Assembly (NCBI RefSeq): GCF_003576315.1
Contig: NZ_QWFZ01000020.1
Span: forward strand, 1-64,000
Direction of reading: 5' to 3'
Length of the DNA: 64,000 nucleotides
DNA from: Henriciella mobilis
GTDB lineage: Bacteria > Pseudomonadota > Alphaproteobacteria > Caulobacterales > Hyphomonadaceae
Part shown: positions 8,651-17,217 of the stretch, piece by piece
How positions within the stretch are numbered: position 1 is the first letter of the stretch
Layout of the letters: every line of letters starts with the position of its first letter
Program-made: the position numbers and the translations under genes
The notes under the pieces: model-generated
What the model saw: only the letters and a program-made list of their open reading frames with translations
What the model was told of the DNA's origin: nothing
Databases searched by the model: none

Positions 8651-8676
8651 CCCTGCCTTTACTGCGATTGGCAGGG
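8651..8676 (-). promoter_or_regulatory. Hairpin over the crcB ribosome-binding region
   Basis: On the minus strand CCCTGCC, a 12-base loop, then GGCAGGG two bases before the crcB ATG. The 3' arm includes the only purine-rich segment near the start codon, so folding would hide it. Possible translational control; there is no direct evidence. Confidence 0.4.
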
Positions 8677-8790
8677 AAATGACAGACCGCGCTTCAGGCT
8701 GGCTGCCGCGGCGTCGCGTCTTGCCAGATCGGGCGGCGCGGGTAGGCTTTGCGGGTCAGTGCCCATGAAGAGGCATGGCGGGAGGAAAGC

Positions 8791-10020
8791 ATGGCCTATG
8801 ACCTGATCATTGTGGGTGGCGGCATTGGCGGCTCAGCGCTGGCAGCCACTATGGCGAAGGCGGGACAATCGGTCCTGCTGCTTGAGAAATCCACCGCATA
8901 TGAAGACCGCGTGCGCGGGGAATGGATTGCGCCCTGGGGCGTGGCGGAGACGAAACGGCTCGGCCTTTATGACCTGCTGAAAGGCGCCGGCGGCCATCAC
9001 ATCACCAGCCATGTCACCTATGATGAGAGCTATGATCCGCAAACGGCCGAACAGACCGCCCTGCCGCTCGGCATCTTTGCCGAGGGCGTGCCGGGGCCGC
9101 TGACCATCGGCCATCCGCATCACTGCCAGACCCTGTTCGACGAGGCTGTTCGTGCCGGCGCTAAGGCGCTGCGCGGCGTGACCGTCACCGATGTGAAACT
9201 CGGCGCGTCGCCGTCAGTGACCTATGAGGCGGATGGCGAGACACAGACGACCACAGCGCCGCTGGTCGTCGGCGCCGAGGGCCGCCAGTCTCTCATTCGC
9301 AAGGAGGCCGGCATCGCGCTGCACCAGGACAAGCCGCATCACTGGTTTGCCGGGCTGCTGGTCGAAGGCGTCGATGGCTGGGAAGTTACCCGCCAGGCCA
9401 TCGGGACCGAGGGCAATTTCGGCTTCCTCGCCTTCCCGCAGGGCGGCGACAGGGTGCGCGTCTATGGCGGCTATGCCCTCGACGAGAAAGGCCGGTTCGC
9501 GGGCGAGGACGGCGCGCGCAAATTCCTCGACGCCTTCCGCATGCGCTCGGCCCCCGCCAATGAGGCGCTGGCCGCCGGCAAACCGGCAGGCCCCCTCTTT
9601 TCCTATTTCAACAATGACAGCTGGACCGATGAGCCCTTCGCCGAAGGCTGCGTGCTGATCGGCGATGCGGCAGGCTGGAACGATCCGATCAACGGGCTTG
9701 GCCTGTCCATCACCTATCGCGATGTGCGCATCGTCTCCGACATCCTGAAGGCGACAGCTGGGGGCGCCGCGCCGGACTTTTCTTCCTATGCCGAGGAACG
9801 CACTGAGCGAATGCGCCGGCTTCGCTTTGCCGGCCAGCTTCAGGCCGCGCTCGACATGGAATTCAGCGAGGACGCCCGGGCGCGCCGGCGCTCCTATCAT
9901 GAACGCCGGGCCGCCGACCCGGCGCTTGGCCTGCACGGCTTTGCCATCATGGGCGGACCGGAAAGCGTGCCCGCCGAAATCTTCACAGAAGCCCACAGGG
10001 AAAAGGTGCTGAACGGATGA
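8791..10020 (+). CDS. FAD-dependent monooxygenase (PHBH/UbiH fold)
   Basis: A 409-residue flavoprotein of the group A aromatic hydroxylase/oxidoreductase class. The N-terminal Rossmann motif is GGGIGGS at about 9-15, the second nucleotide motif (VGAEGRQS) is near 160-167 and the C-terminal FAD-ribityl GD motif is IGDAAGWNDPINGLG near 290-304. The start ATG 8791 was chosen because GGAGG lies just upstream; the frame opens earlier at 8749. No membrane segment is visible, so it is cytosolic and presumably uses NAD(P)H and O2. The substrate is unknown. It overlaps the next gene by ATGA, forming a three-gene operon with a SnoaL-like protein and a kinase-fold protein. Confidence 0.85.
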   Translation: MAYDLIIVGGGIGGSALAATMAKAGQSVLLLEKSTAYEDRVRGEWIAPWGVAETKRLGLYDLLKGAGGHHITSHVTYDESYDPQTAEQTALPLGIFAEGVPGPLTIGHPHHCQTLFDEAVRAGAKALRGVTVTDVKLGASPSVTYEADGETQTTTAPLVVGAEGRQSLIRKEAGIALHQDKPHHWFAGLLVEGVDGWEVTRQAIGTEGNFGFLAFPQGGDRVRVYGGYALDEKGRFAGEDGARKFLDAFRMRSAPANEALAAGKPAGPLFSYFNNDSWTDEPFAEGCVLIGDAAGWNDPINGLGLSITYRDVRIVSDILKATAGGAAPDFSSYAEERTERMRRLRFAGQLQAALDMEFSEDARARRRSYHERRAADPALGLHGFAIMGGPESVPAEIFTEAHREKVLNG

Positions 10021-10385
10021 GCCCGATGGATATCGAACGCTTCAATGCGGACTGGCTGCAGGCCTGGACGGACAAGGATGTCGACCGCCTCGTCGCCTTC
10101 TACAGCCCGAACACGGTCTACAAGGACCCGCAGACCGCGCATGGCCTGACAGGCCGCGAGGCGCTGCGCGGCTATCTGGAGACGCTGTTCGGATCGACAC
10201 CGCCCATGGTCTATAAGCCGGATACGACCTGGCACATCGATGGCGGCTTCTGCGGGCGCTGGACCTGCGATATCGGCGAGGGCGGCAAGGAGGGCCGGAT
10301 CCGCGGCTTCGACCTTGTCCTGCTGGAGCACGGCCTCATCGCCCACAATGAAGTCTACGTCCACTCGCTGACGGACGCTTCATGA
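10017..10385 (+). CDS. SnoaL-like (NTF2-fold) protein
   Basis: A 122-residue single-domain protein of the NTF2-like/SnoaL superfamily, shown by the opening MDIERFNADWLQAW.DKDVDRLVAFYSP, the central GREALRGYLETLF helix and a closing beta sheet (RIRGFDLVLLEHGLI). Members are polyketide cyclases, hydratases, isomerases or binding proteins, so function cannot be set by fold alone. It is translationally coupled at both ends, to the monooxygenase (ATGA) and the kinase-like gene (ATGA), so it probably acts in the same small-molecule pathway. Confidence 0.8.
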   Translation: MSPMDIERFNADWLQAWTDKDVDRLVAFYSPNTVYKDPQTAHGLTGREALRGYLETLFGSTPPMVYKPDTTWHIDGGFCGRWTCDIGEGGKEGRIRGFDLVLLEHGLIAHNEVYVHSLTDAS

Positions 10386-11455
10386 TGCCCGACATACGTG
10401 ACTGGAAGGCGATCGACGCAGACTGGCTGACCGGGGCGCTGGCCGCTGGCGGCATCGATGCGAAAGTGCGCGCTTTCGAGGCCGGCAAGGTCGGCACAGG
10501 ACAGATTGGCGACTGCGTGCGCTTCAAGCTCGACTATGAGCACGCTGCCCCCGGCGCGCCGAGGACCCTTGTCGGCAAGTTTCCCGCCGAAGGACAGGAG
10601 AGCCGCGCGGCCGGTATCCAGCTCGGCAACTACCACCGCGAGGTGAAATTCTACCAGCTGCTCGAGCCGGATGCCCGCATCACCACACCGCCCTGCTACT
10701 TCACCGATGTGAATGAGGAGACCCACGACTTCGTGCTGCTGATGGGGGACCTCGCCCCAGCCGAACAGGGCGACCAGCTGGCTGGTGTCACGCTGGACCA
10801 GGCAAGGCTGGTCGTGAAGGAAGCGGCAAAGCTCCACTCGGCCTTCTGGAATGATGACAGGCTGGACGACTATGCCTGGGTGATGAACACGAAGAACGCG
10901 CCCAATCCGCTCGATCCCGACATGATCGCCGCGCTCTGGCAGGGCTTCAAGGCGCGCTATGGCGACCGTGTCAGCCCGGAAGCGGCAAGGATCGGCGATG
11001 CGATGAGCCGCAACCTCGATGCGCAGACCACCTTCCGCGATGGCTCACGCAGCCTGATCCATTCCGATTTCCGACCGGACAACATGCTGTTCAACCCGGC
11101 AAGCGAAGACCGGCCCGTGACGGTGGTGGACTGGCAGAGCTTCGGCTACGGGCCGGCGGGTGCCGATGTCGGCTACTTCATTTCCGGCGCAATCGACCCC
11201 GAAACGCGGCGAAGGAATGAGGCCGCCCTGATCGACCTCTACCTGGCGGAAATGGACCGGCTCGGCGCATCGGATTATGCCCGCGAAGAATTCACCCGCC
11301 ACTATATTGCCGGGGCCTTCCAGCACTTCTTCACCGCCTTCTTCGCGGCCATGCTGGTCACCCAGACAGCGCGCGGCGACGACATGTTCTTCCGCATGCT
11401 CAACGGGGCGGTCGATCTGATCTCCGATCACAACGCGCTCGACTGGTACGATTAG
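10382..11455 (+). CDS. Aminoglycoside-phosphotransferase/CHK-like kinase
   Basis: A 357-residue protein of the protein-kinase-like phosphotransferase clan. The catalytic loop is HSDFRPDN at residues 227-234 (catalytic Asp229, Asn234) and the metal-binding Asp250 lies in VVDWQS; the N-lobe has the Lys of VGKFPAEG near residue 66. Proteins of this layout near FAD enzymes phosphorylate small hydroxylated compounds. The overlap with the SnoaL-like gene (ATGA) shows one operon. I infer that the monooxygenase product, or an acyl/alcohol metabolite, is its substrate; this is untested. A second ATG at 10385 is possible. Confidence 0.82.
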   Translation: MMPDIRDWKAIDADWLTGALAAGGIDAKVRAFEAGKVGTGQIGDCVRFKLDYEHAAPGAPRTLVGKFPAEGQESRAAGIQLGNYHREVKFYQLLEPDARITTPPCYFTDVNEETHDFVLLMGDLAPAEQGDQLAGVTLDQARLVVKEAAKLHSAFWNDDRLDDYAWVMNTKNAPNPLDPDMIAALWQGFKARYGDRVSPEAARIGDAMSRNLDAQTTFRDGSRSLIHSDFRPDNMLFNPASEDRPVTVVDWQSFGYGPAGADVGYFISGAIDPETRRRNEAALIDLYLAEMDRLGASDYAREEFTRHYIAGAFQHFFTAFFAAMLVTQTARGDDMFFRMLNGAVDLISDHNALDWYD

Positions 11456-11539
11456 GTTTTCGGGAAACCAGGCTTTCCATCTGGCGTTGGTGACATAGCT
11501 GCAAGGCTAGCCCCAACCCATGCCAGAAAGGTAAAGCCC

Positions 11540-12766
11540 ATGACGGACCACCTCTTCCGCTCCGCCCTCCTCTCAACCTCCATTGTCGCCATGACGGCCT
11601 GCGCCACTGCGCAGCAACAGGACCCGGCCAATGAGACCATGCCGGTCACCGGAACCGAAGGCACGGCGCTGACGGCCGAGGCGCTTGAAACCTTCGACGG
11701 CGCCTGGGCCATGGCCTTCCTGCCGGATGGGCGCGCGCTGGTGACGGAGCAGGATGGCGATCTCTGGCTGCTCGGCACCGACGGCGCGAAACTTGGCGAG
11801 ATTTCCAATGTCCCCGCGGTCGAGATGCGCGGACAGGGCGGCCTTGGCGACATTATCGTCCACCCGGACTTTGCCACCAACAGCACCGTCTTCATTTCCT
11901 ATGTCGAGCGCGACGCGCAGGACGACACGCTGAGCGGCGCCGTCGTCGACAAGGCCACCCTCTCGCTCACAGCCGATGGCGGAAGCCTGTCGGACATCAC
12001 CCGTATCTGGGAACAGTCCAACAAGGTGACCGGCAATGGCCATTACAGCCACCGCCTCGCCATCGCGCCGGATGGCAATCTCATCATCACCTCGGGCGAG
12101 CGCCAGCACTTCAGCCCGGCGCAGAACATGGACATGAACCTCGGCAAGATCATCCGCGTCACAACCGATGGCGCACCGCTGGAGGACAACCCGTTCTATG
12201 GCAATGGCGGCGTCGCCGACACGATCTGGTCGCTTGGCCACCGCAACATGCTGGGCGTCGCCTTCGATGCCGATGGCCAGCTCTGGGCGCATGAGATGGG
12301 CCCGAAGAATGGCGATGAACTCAATCGCATCGTCCGGGGCGAGAATTACGGCTACCCCATCGTCTCGGAAGGCGAGCACTATAATGGCAAGCAGTTCTTC
12401 GGCAGCCATGAAGACTATCCGATCTATGAGAACCCGGCCCTGTCCTGGACGCCGGTGATCAGCCCGGCGGGCCTGATCATCTATGATGGCGAGATGTTTG
12501 CCGACTGGCAGGGCGACGCCTTCATCGGCGGGCTGTCCTCAAGGGCGCTGGTGCGTGTCGAGTTCCAGCAGACCCCGCTCGACAATATGGGCTCCGGCGG
12601 TACCTCTTCCACCATGGAGACCACCGCGACCGAGGCCGAACGCTATGAATGGGGCAAGCGGATCCGTGAGGTCGAGCAGGGCCCGGACGGCGCGATCTAT
12701 GTACTTGAGGATGATCCGGGCGGCCGGCTCATCAAGCTGACGCCCGCTGCGGCAAGCGACAGCTAG
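11540..12766 (+). CDS. PQQ-type soluble sugar dehydrogenase, lipoprotein-like
   Basis: A 408-residue six-bladed beta-propeller of the glucose/sorbosone dehydrogenase family, which oxidises aldose sugars in the periplasm with PQQ in studied members. An N-terminal signal ends in MTAC (Cys21), a weak lipobox. The propeller starts at WAMAFLPDGRALVTEQDG; NGHYSHRLAIAPDG (near 172) carries the likely catalytic His, followed by GERQHFSPAQNM, GHRNMLGVAFD and HEMGPKNGDELN. No PQQ synthesis genes are in the window. A partial promoter match, GGAAA-N17-CGTT, lies at 11463-11488. Its stop overlaps that of the convergent pseudouridine synthase in a shared CTAG. Confidence 0.87.
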   Translation: MTDHLFRSALLSTSIVAMTACATAQQQDPANETMPVTGTEGTALTAEALETFDGAWAMAFLPDGRALVTEQDGDLWLLGTDGAKLGEISNVPAVEMRGQGGLGDIIVHPDFATNSTVFISYVERDAQDDTLSGAVVDKATLSLTADGGSLSDITRIWEQSNKVTGNGHYSHRLAIAPDGNLIITSGERQHFSPAQNMDMNLGKIIRVTTDGAPLEDNPFYGNGGVADTIWSLGHRNMLGVAFDADGQLWAHEMGPKNGDELNRIVRGENYGYPIVSEGEHYNGKQFFGSHEDYPIYENPALSWTPVISPAGLIIYDGEMFADWQGDAFIGGLSSRALVRVEFQQTPLDNMGSGGTSSTMETTATEAERYEWGKRIREVEQGPDGAIYVLEDDPGGRLIKLTPAAASDS

Positions 12767-13494
12767 GAAGCGAGCCCGAATGCTGCCGCCTGCTGGAGAA
12801 AATCCTCAGGCGGCGGCGCTTCCAGAACCATCGGCTCGCCATCCGGATGGGTGATTTCCAGCCGGTTGGCGTGCAGCATCAGGCGCGGGGCGGAGAGCTT
12901 GCCGCTGCCGTAGATGCGATCGCCGAGGATCGGGCAGCCAAGCGCTGCAAGATGCGCGCGGATCTGGTGCATGCGGCCCGTGACGGGACTTGCCTCGATG
13001 AGCGCATGCACGCCCGCCCGCGCGCGAATGCGCCAGCCGGTCTCAGCCTCGAGCGCGCCTTTCTGGCCAGCCTCAGCCGGGACCATCTTCTCGCGCCCGC
13101 CCCGGTCGGACGGGACCTTGCGCAGCGGGGTATCGATGGTTCCCTCATCAGCGTCCGGCAGCTGGCCGGAGACCAGCGCCAGATAGGTCTTCTTCGCGCG
13201 GCGTTTCGCAAACTGCTCCGACAGGTGTGCGGCGGCCGGCTGGGTCCGCGCGACGACCAGCACGCCCGAGGTGCCGCTATCGATGCGGTGAACCAGGCGC
13301 GGGCGCTTGCCATTGGACTTGGCGAACGCCCAGAGCAGGAAGTCGACCGACTGGCCGCGCCCGCCCGCCGTCTGCACCGCAAGGCCCGGCGGCTTGTTGA
13401 AGACAAGCACCTTGTCATCCTCGTGCATCAGCAGCGAGCGGATGAAGGCAGCGTCTTCGGGCTTGATGTTGGGGACAGGCCGGTTGCGGGTCAT
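12763..13494 (-). CDS. RluA-family pseudouridine synthase without S4 domain
   Basis: A 243-residue pseudouridine synthase. The catalytic motif HRIDSGTSG has its nucleophile Asp at about residue 72 and the later RMHQIRAHLA and LGDRIYG signatures are present. Unlike the RluC homologue in this window it has no S4 domain, as in RluA/TruC-type enzymes, so its target may be 23S rRNA or tRNA and cannot be fixed from sequence. The ATG at 13494 is preferred to the frame opening at 13548. Convergent with the sugar dehydrogenase: both genes stop in one CTAG. Confidence 0.88.
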   Translation of the reverse strand: MTRNRPVPNIKPEDAAFIRSLLMHEDDKVLVFNKPPGLAVQTAGGRGQSVDFLLWAFAKSNGKRPRLVHRIDSGTSGVLVVARTQPAAAHLSEQFAKRRAKKTYLALVSGQLPDADEGTIDTPLRKVPSDRGGREKMVPAEAGQKGALEAETGWRIRARAGVHALIEASPVTGRMHQIRAHLAALGCPILGDRIYGSGKLSAPRLMLHANRLEITHPDGEPMVLEAPPPEDFLQQAAAFGLAS

Positions 13495-13549
13495 CGCCCG
13501 CGCTCTTAGCGGCTCGGCCAGCGCTCGGCAATGCGCCCGTCGCGGCATA

Positions 13550-13577
13550 GAAAAAGGGCGGCCCGAAAGCCGCCCTT
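13550..13577 (-). terminator. Intrinsic terminator of the TonB receptor gene
   Basis: On the minus strand AAGGGCGGC, a six-base loop and GCCGCCCTT followed by TTTCT. It is about 30 bases beyond the receptor stop codon at 13609. Confidence 0.88.
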
Positions 13578-13608
13578 CCCCGATTTGCTTTTCAAGGCGG
13601 GTAGCGGA

Positions 13609-16600
13609 CTAGAAGTCCACCGTCGCGCCGAGGAAGATGTAACGGCCCATCGCATCATAGACTTGCGGATAGGTGTTGCCGTTGCCCGGCGCCGTACCGA
13701 CGACGGAGGACAGCGGCGGATCTTCGTCGGTGACGTTGTTCACACCAGCGCGCAGCGAGACGTTTTCAAGCGCCTGATAACGACCTGCGAGATCGAAATA
13801 GTTCTGCGCATCCAGCGTGCCGTTGATGCCGCCACCATTGGTGCCGTCCAGCGTCACCTCGTCATAGTAGCGCCACGTGCCGGTCAGCGACCAGACTTGC
13901 TGACCCCAGGTCACGCTCGCCTTGTGACGCCATTCCGGGTTGGCACCCGAACCGAAGTTGGACTGGCAGCGGCCGCCATAGAAGCCGGCACAGTCGAACA
14001 CACCGCCGACGCTCGCATCCGGAAGCGGCTGCACTTCCAGGCTTTCGAGCCATGTCCCGACAAAGTCGAAGTCGAAGACGCCGATACCGCCGGCATCGTA
14101 GACATAGTTGGCGAGGACATCGACACCGCTGGTCGAGATCTGACCGGTGTTGATGTTCGTGGCCGTGATGAAGCCGGTGGGGTTCGCCCAGAGCGTGCCG
14201 CCATTGCCGCGATTGACCAGCGAGCAGAAGAAGGCATCACCCGACAGGGCACACGTATCGAGCGCGAGCTCCTGCGGCACCGTGTTGATGTAGTCCTCGA
14301 CCGTGATGTCGAAATAGTCGACCGAAACGGTCAGCCCGTCGATCATCGTCGGCGTGGCGACGAAGCCGAACGTGTAGGTGTCCGAGGATTCCGGCTCGAG
14401 ATCCGGATTACCGCCCGTCAGCGTGTTGAACTGGCCAGCCGGGTTGTCGGCAATGCTGCCATACTGGTCAGCCGTCACACCCGTATTGGCACATTGCGCC
14501 TGGGTGTATTCCGGGCTGGTGCCAGCACAGGGATCGTAGATGCCGGCATCATTGGCCGTCAGGTCGAACAGGCCGATGCCCTGCGGGTCGAACAGCTCGA
14601 AGACGTTCGCGGCGCGAACGGCCCGCTGATAGGAGGCGCGGAACCGGATGTCCGAAGTCGGCGCATAGTCGAGGCCAACCTTGTAGGAATCGCTGTCCAC
14701 CTCGTCATAGAACGACTTGCGGTAGGCCAGGTCGAAACCGAGCGTCTCGATGCCCGGACGGTCCTGGATGAGCGGCACGTTGAGCTCGCCGAACACGTCG
14801 ACGACGTTCTGGGCGCCGCTGATCGGATTGGTCGGGCCGCCCTGGCCGGCACCGTCGCCGGACTGGAAGGCCACGTCCGGATTGGAGTCCAGCGTATCGC
14901 GGCGATACTCGGCACCAAGCGCGAAGCCAGGCGCGTCCATGGCCATCGGGCTCTGGATACCCCAGTCACCCATGGAGCCGAACAGACGGGCATTGATGAT
15001 CGTCTGCGTCGTCTCGCCATCGCGGTTCAGCGGGCTGACGATGTAGTTCACAGCCGCCGGATCCGGAGCGTTGCCGGAGAAGATGTCGTACGGCACGCAT
15101 GCAGCGTCATCGTTCGTCGGATCGTCGTCGGCATTGACCGAGCAGACGATGTCGCCGGCATCATTCTCGACCGCGAACAGGGCCTTCTGGATGCGCGAGA
15201 TGGAGAGGTCGTTATTGTAGACCTCGGACCGGTGGACGTTGGCGAAGCTCGCGGAGACGTCGTAGCCGATGCTCGTGCCTTCCAGGTCACCCCGGATGCC
15301 CATGACGCCGCGCCACGTGGTGTGACGGATGTCATTGTTACGCGGACCGCCTTCGACATTGCGGCGCAGGTTGAGGATCGGCGCGATGCCGTCCGGCCCG
15401 AGCGCCATCTGGTCCGGCAGGTTGTCCTGGTCCGGATAGAAGGTGTCGTCATCCTCGGCGAGGACATTGCCGCTCATGTCGATCAGCTCGCCATCGGCAT
15501 TGCGGCGGCGATTGATGGTGTCATCCGCGATCTCGCCGCACAGATACTGGACCTGCTGGGCCGACAGAAACGGATTGTTGCAGTTCACACCGCCGCTGGA
15601 GCCGTTCACACCAAGGCCGAACACACCGGACGGGGCGATCTGCGAATTGGTGCGGTTATCCATGAACATCAGCTCGGTATAGGCCTCGATGTTCTCGGTG
15701 ATGTCATACCGGCCGAACGCGCCGAAATTGTAACGCTCGTTCGGACGCTGATAGTGGTTGAACGGGTTGAAGTTGAACGTGTCGCTCGTGAAGTTCCGCG
15801 GGATGAACTGGCCCGAACCGTCCGGATCGACACGGCCCCAGATCGCCGGGGCGGTATATTCCTCGCCCAGCGTGTTGGCCGCCACCGCGCCCGGAATGGC
15901 GTAGGAGCCATCGGTGTCCAGCAGGTTCGTGAACTGGTTGGTCGACGAACCGGAACAGGTGAACTCGGAGCCTTCATTGCGGGTGCCGAGCGCGCATTGT
16001 GCGTAGTCGCGGTCACCCTGCAGGACTTCATTGGTGTTCTGATAGCCCGCAAAGGCCATGAGGTGGCCACGGCCATTGTCGAACTCGCCGCCCATCATGG
16101 CGGTGATGTCAACGGCTTCACCGTCAATCGTGCTGCCCGACGGAACCCGGTATTGCGACGGGTTGATGGCCGCGAATTCCTTCAGCAGGCCCTGCAGCTC
16201 GCCATCATTATTGTGCTGGTAGAACGAGTAATTGGAATCAATCCGCACGCCCTCGAATTCGTCGTTGAGGACGAAGTTCACAACGCCCGATACGGCGTCA
16301 GACCCGTATGTGGCCGACGCGCCGCCGGTGAGAATGTCGACGCGCTTGACCAGCTGCGAGGGAATGAAATTGATATCGGCGGCCGGCGTGTTCAGCGAGC
16401 CATATGGCAGGCGGCGGCCATTCATCAGGACCAGCGTCCGCTCAGAGCCAAGCCCGCGCAGGTTCACCGATGCGGTGCCGGTCGCGCCATTGGCCAGGTT
16501 CGACCCCTGAGCGCCAAATGCCTGCGGCAACGTGTTGATGATGTCCTCGGCGCGAAGGGCGCCGCGAATGTCGAAATCCTCGGCGCCGATTTCCGTCACC

Positions 16601-16815
16601 GGGCTGGTTTCAACGAGGTTCCCCGTCTGGGGAATGAGCGAGCCGGTAACGACAATCGTTTCCTGGCGGGAGACGGCTTCTTCGGCTTGGCCCGCACCGT
16701 CATCAACCCGCTCGACATCGTCCTGCGCCACGGCCGTGGCGGGAAGAAGAAAGCCTGCTGCGCCGGCAATAATTGCCGTCGAAAGCAGTCTATTTCTGAA
16801 TTTTCCTGTCTGCAA
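13609..16815 (-). CDS. Large TonB-dependent outer-membrane receptor
   Basis: A receptor of 1068 residues that uses TonB/ExbBD energy to import a large substrate across the outer membrane. It has a signal peptide (about 30 residues, ending ATAVAQ), a TonB-box-like ETIVVTG, a plug domain with ASVNLRGLGSERTLVLMNGRR and the VDILTGGASATYGSDAVSGVVNFVL signature, then a long barrel with many Cys-containing loops and a C-terminal Phe (GATVDF). The frame opens at a TTG at 16866, but GGAGC seven bases before another TTG at 16815 gives a normal signal peptide, so I use 16815. Similar proteins import complex carbohydrate or peptide; the substrate is unknown. It has its own terminator. Confidence 0.92.
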   Translation of the reverse strand: MQTGKFRNRLLSTAIIAGAAGFLLPATAVAQDDVERVDDGAGQAEEAVSRQETIVVTGSLIPQTGNLVETSPVTEIGAEDFDIRGALRAEDIINTLPQAFGAQGSNLANGATGTASVNLRGLGSERTLVLMNGRRLPYGSLNTPAADINFIPSQLVKRVDILTGGASATYGSDAVSGVVNFVLNDEFEGVRIDSNYSFYQHNNDGELQGLLKEFAAINPSQYRVPSGSTIDGEAVDITAMMGGEFDNGRGHLMAFAGYQNTNEVLQGDRDYAQCALGTRNEGSEFTCSGSSTNQFTNLLDTDGSYAIPGAVAANTLGEEYTAPAIWGRVDPDGSGQFIPRNFTSDTFNFNPFNHYQRPNERYNFGAFGRYDITENIEAYTELMFMDNRTNSQIAPSGVFGLGVNGSSGGVNCNNPFLSAQQVQYLCGEIADDTINRRRNADGELIDMSGNVLAEDDDTFYPDQDNLPDQMALGPDGIAPILNLRRNVEGGPRNNDIRHTTWRGVMGIRGDLEGTSIGYDVSASFANVHRSEVYNNDLSISRIQKALFAVENDAGDIVCSVNADDDPTNDDAACVPYDIFSGNAPDPAAVNYIVSPLNRDGETTQTIINARLFGSMGDWGIQSPMAMDAPGFALGAEYRRDTLDSNPDVAFQSGDGAGQGGPTNPISGAQNVVDVFGELNVPLIQDRPGIETLGFDLAYRKSFYDEVDSDSYKVGLDYAPTSDIRFRASYQRAVRAANVFELFDPQGIGLFDLTANDAGIYDPCAGTSPEYTQAQCANTGVTADQYGSIADNPAGQFNTLTGGNPDLEPESSDTYTFGFVATPTMIDGLTVSVDYFDITVEDYINTVPQELALDTCALSGDAFFCSLVNRGNGGTLWANPTGFITATNINTGQISTSGVDVLANYVYDAGGIGVFDFDFVGTWLESLEVQPLPDASVGGVFDCAGFYGGRCQSNFGSGANPEWRHKASVTWGQQVWSLTGTWRYYDEVTLDGTNGGGINGTLDAQNYFDLAGRYQALENVSLRAGVNNVTDEDPPLSSVVGTAPGNGNTYPQVYDAMGRYIFLGATVDF

Positions 16816-16918
16816 TTTTTTGCTCCAAATGTAAGATTGTCCGATCCCCCCTTTCGGCGCCCGCAATCTTAGCGAGTGTTCACGAAGCTATGGAAAGGGC
16901 CATCTGGCGGTCAATGAA

Positions 16919-16940
16919 GATTGTTGCCAGGCGAACAATC
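16919..16940. promoter_or_regulatory. Inverted repeat in the TonB-receptor control region
   Basis: GATTGTT and AACAATC are separated by eight bases, about 105 bp upstream of the receptor start codon. Position and symmetry suit a repressor or activator site; the binding protein is unknown. Confidence 0.4.
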
Positions 16941-17168
16941 GGAATAGTGGTGTTGCACGATAGTCGCACAATTGGACGTGACTTCCGTAATATCTATTGG
17001 AGATTTGGGGGCTTTAGCATCCTCATTGAGGGCCAGTTGGAGCAGAATTTCTGGAGGGATTCCATCACTCTATGCGGCAGCACCGCTTTTGCGCCACAAA
17101 TGTAGAATTCGCAAAAACTCTACCTTAACGTGGGTTAATCTTTACGAAGAGGGCGCAGGAGAAAGTAT

Positions 17169-17191
17169 CCCCGATTTCCAGGAAATCGGGG
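17169..17191 (-). terminator. Perfect hairpin after the DUF3667 gene
   Basis: CCCCGATTTCC and GGAAATCGGGG form an 11-bp perfect inverted repeat with a one-base centre, about 30 bases beyond the stop at 17218. There is no real T-run on either strand, so it may be a transcript-end stabiliser rather than a classical terminator. Confidence 0.5.
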
Positions 17192-17217
17192 AATTATCTT
17201 CCTCATGCTTTTTTGAA

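Larger units (their letters stand above)
16816..17217. other. Gene-free AT-rich control region upstream of the TonB receptor
   Basis: About 400 bp with no supportable gene, clearly less GC-rich than its surroundings. It should hold the receptor promoter. Visible structures are an inverted repeat GATTGTT-N8-AACAATC at 16919-16940 and, at the far end, a perfect hairpin 17169-17191. A TTAA-N6-TTAA pair at 17125-17138 is one base short of CtrA spacing. Confidence 0.6.

Noticed and set aside
8649-8790. Fluoride riboswitch before crcB
   Set aside because: The conserved crcB-motif blocks could not be located on the minus strand of the leader.
11463-11488. GGAAA-N17-CGTT before the sugar dehydrogenase
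   Set aside because: One mismatch in the -35-like box, and GGAAA/TTTCC also forms a local inverted repeat; too weak to call an EcfG promoter.
13531-16872. 1113-codon plus-strand frame opposite the TonB receptor
   Set aside because: Shadow of the receptor gene; the receptor has signal peptide, plug motifs and a barrel end, whereas the plus frame has no domain.
17125-17138. TTAA-N6-TTAA as a CtrA site
   Set aside because: CtrA sites use seven-base spacing; six bases does not fit.
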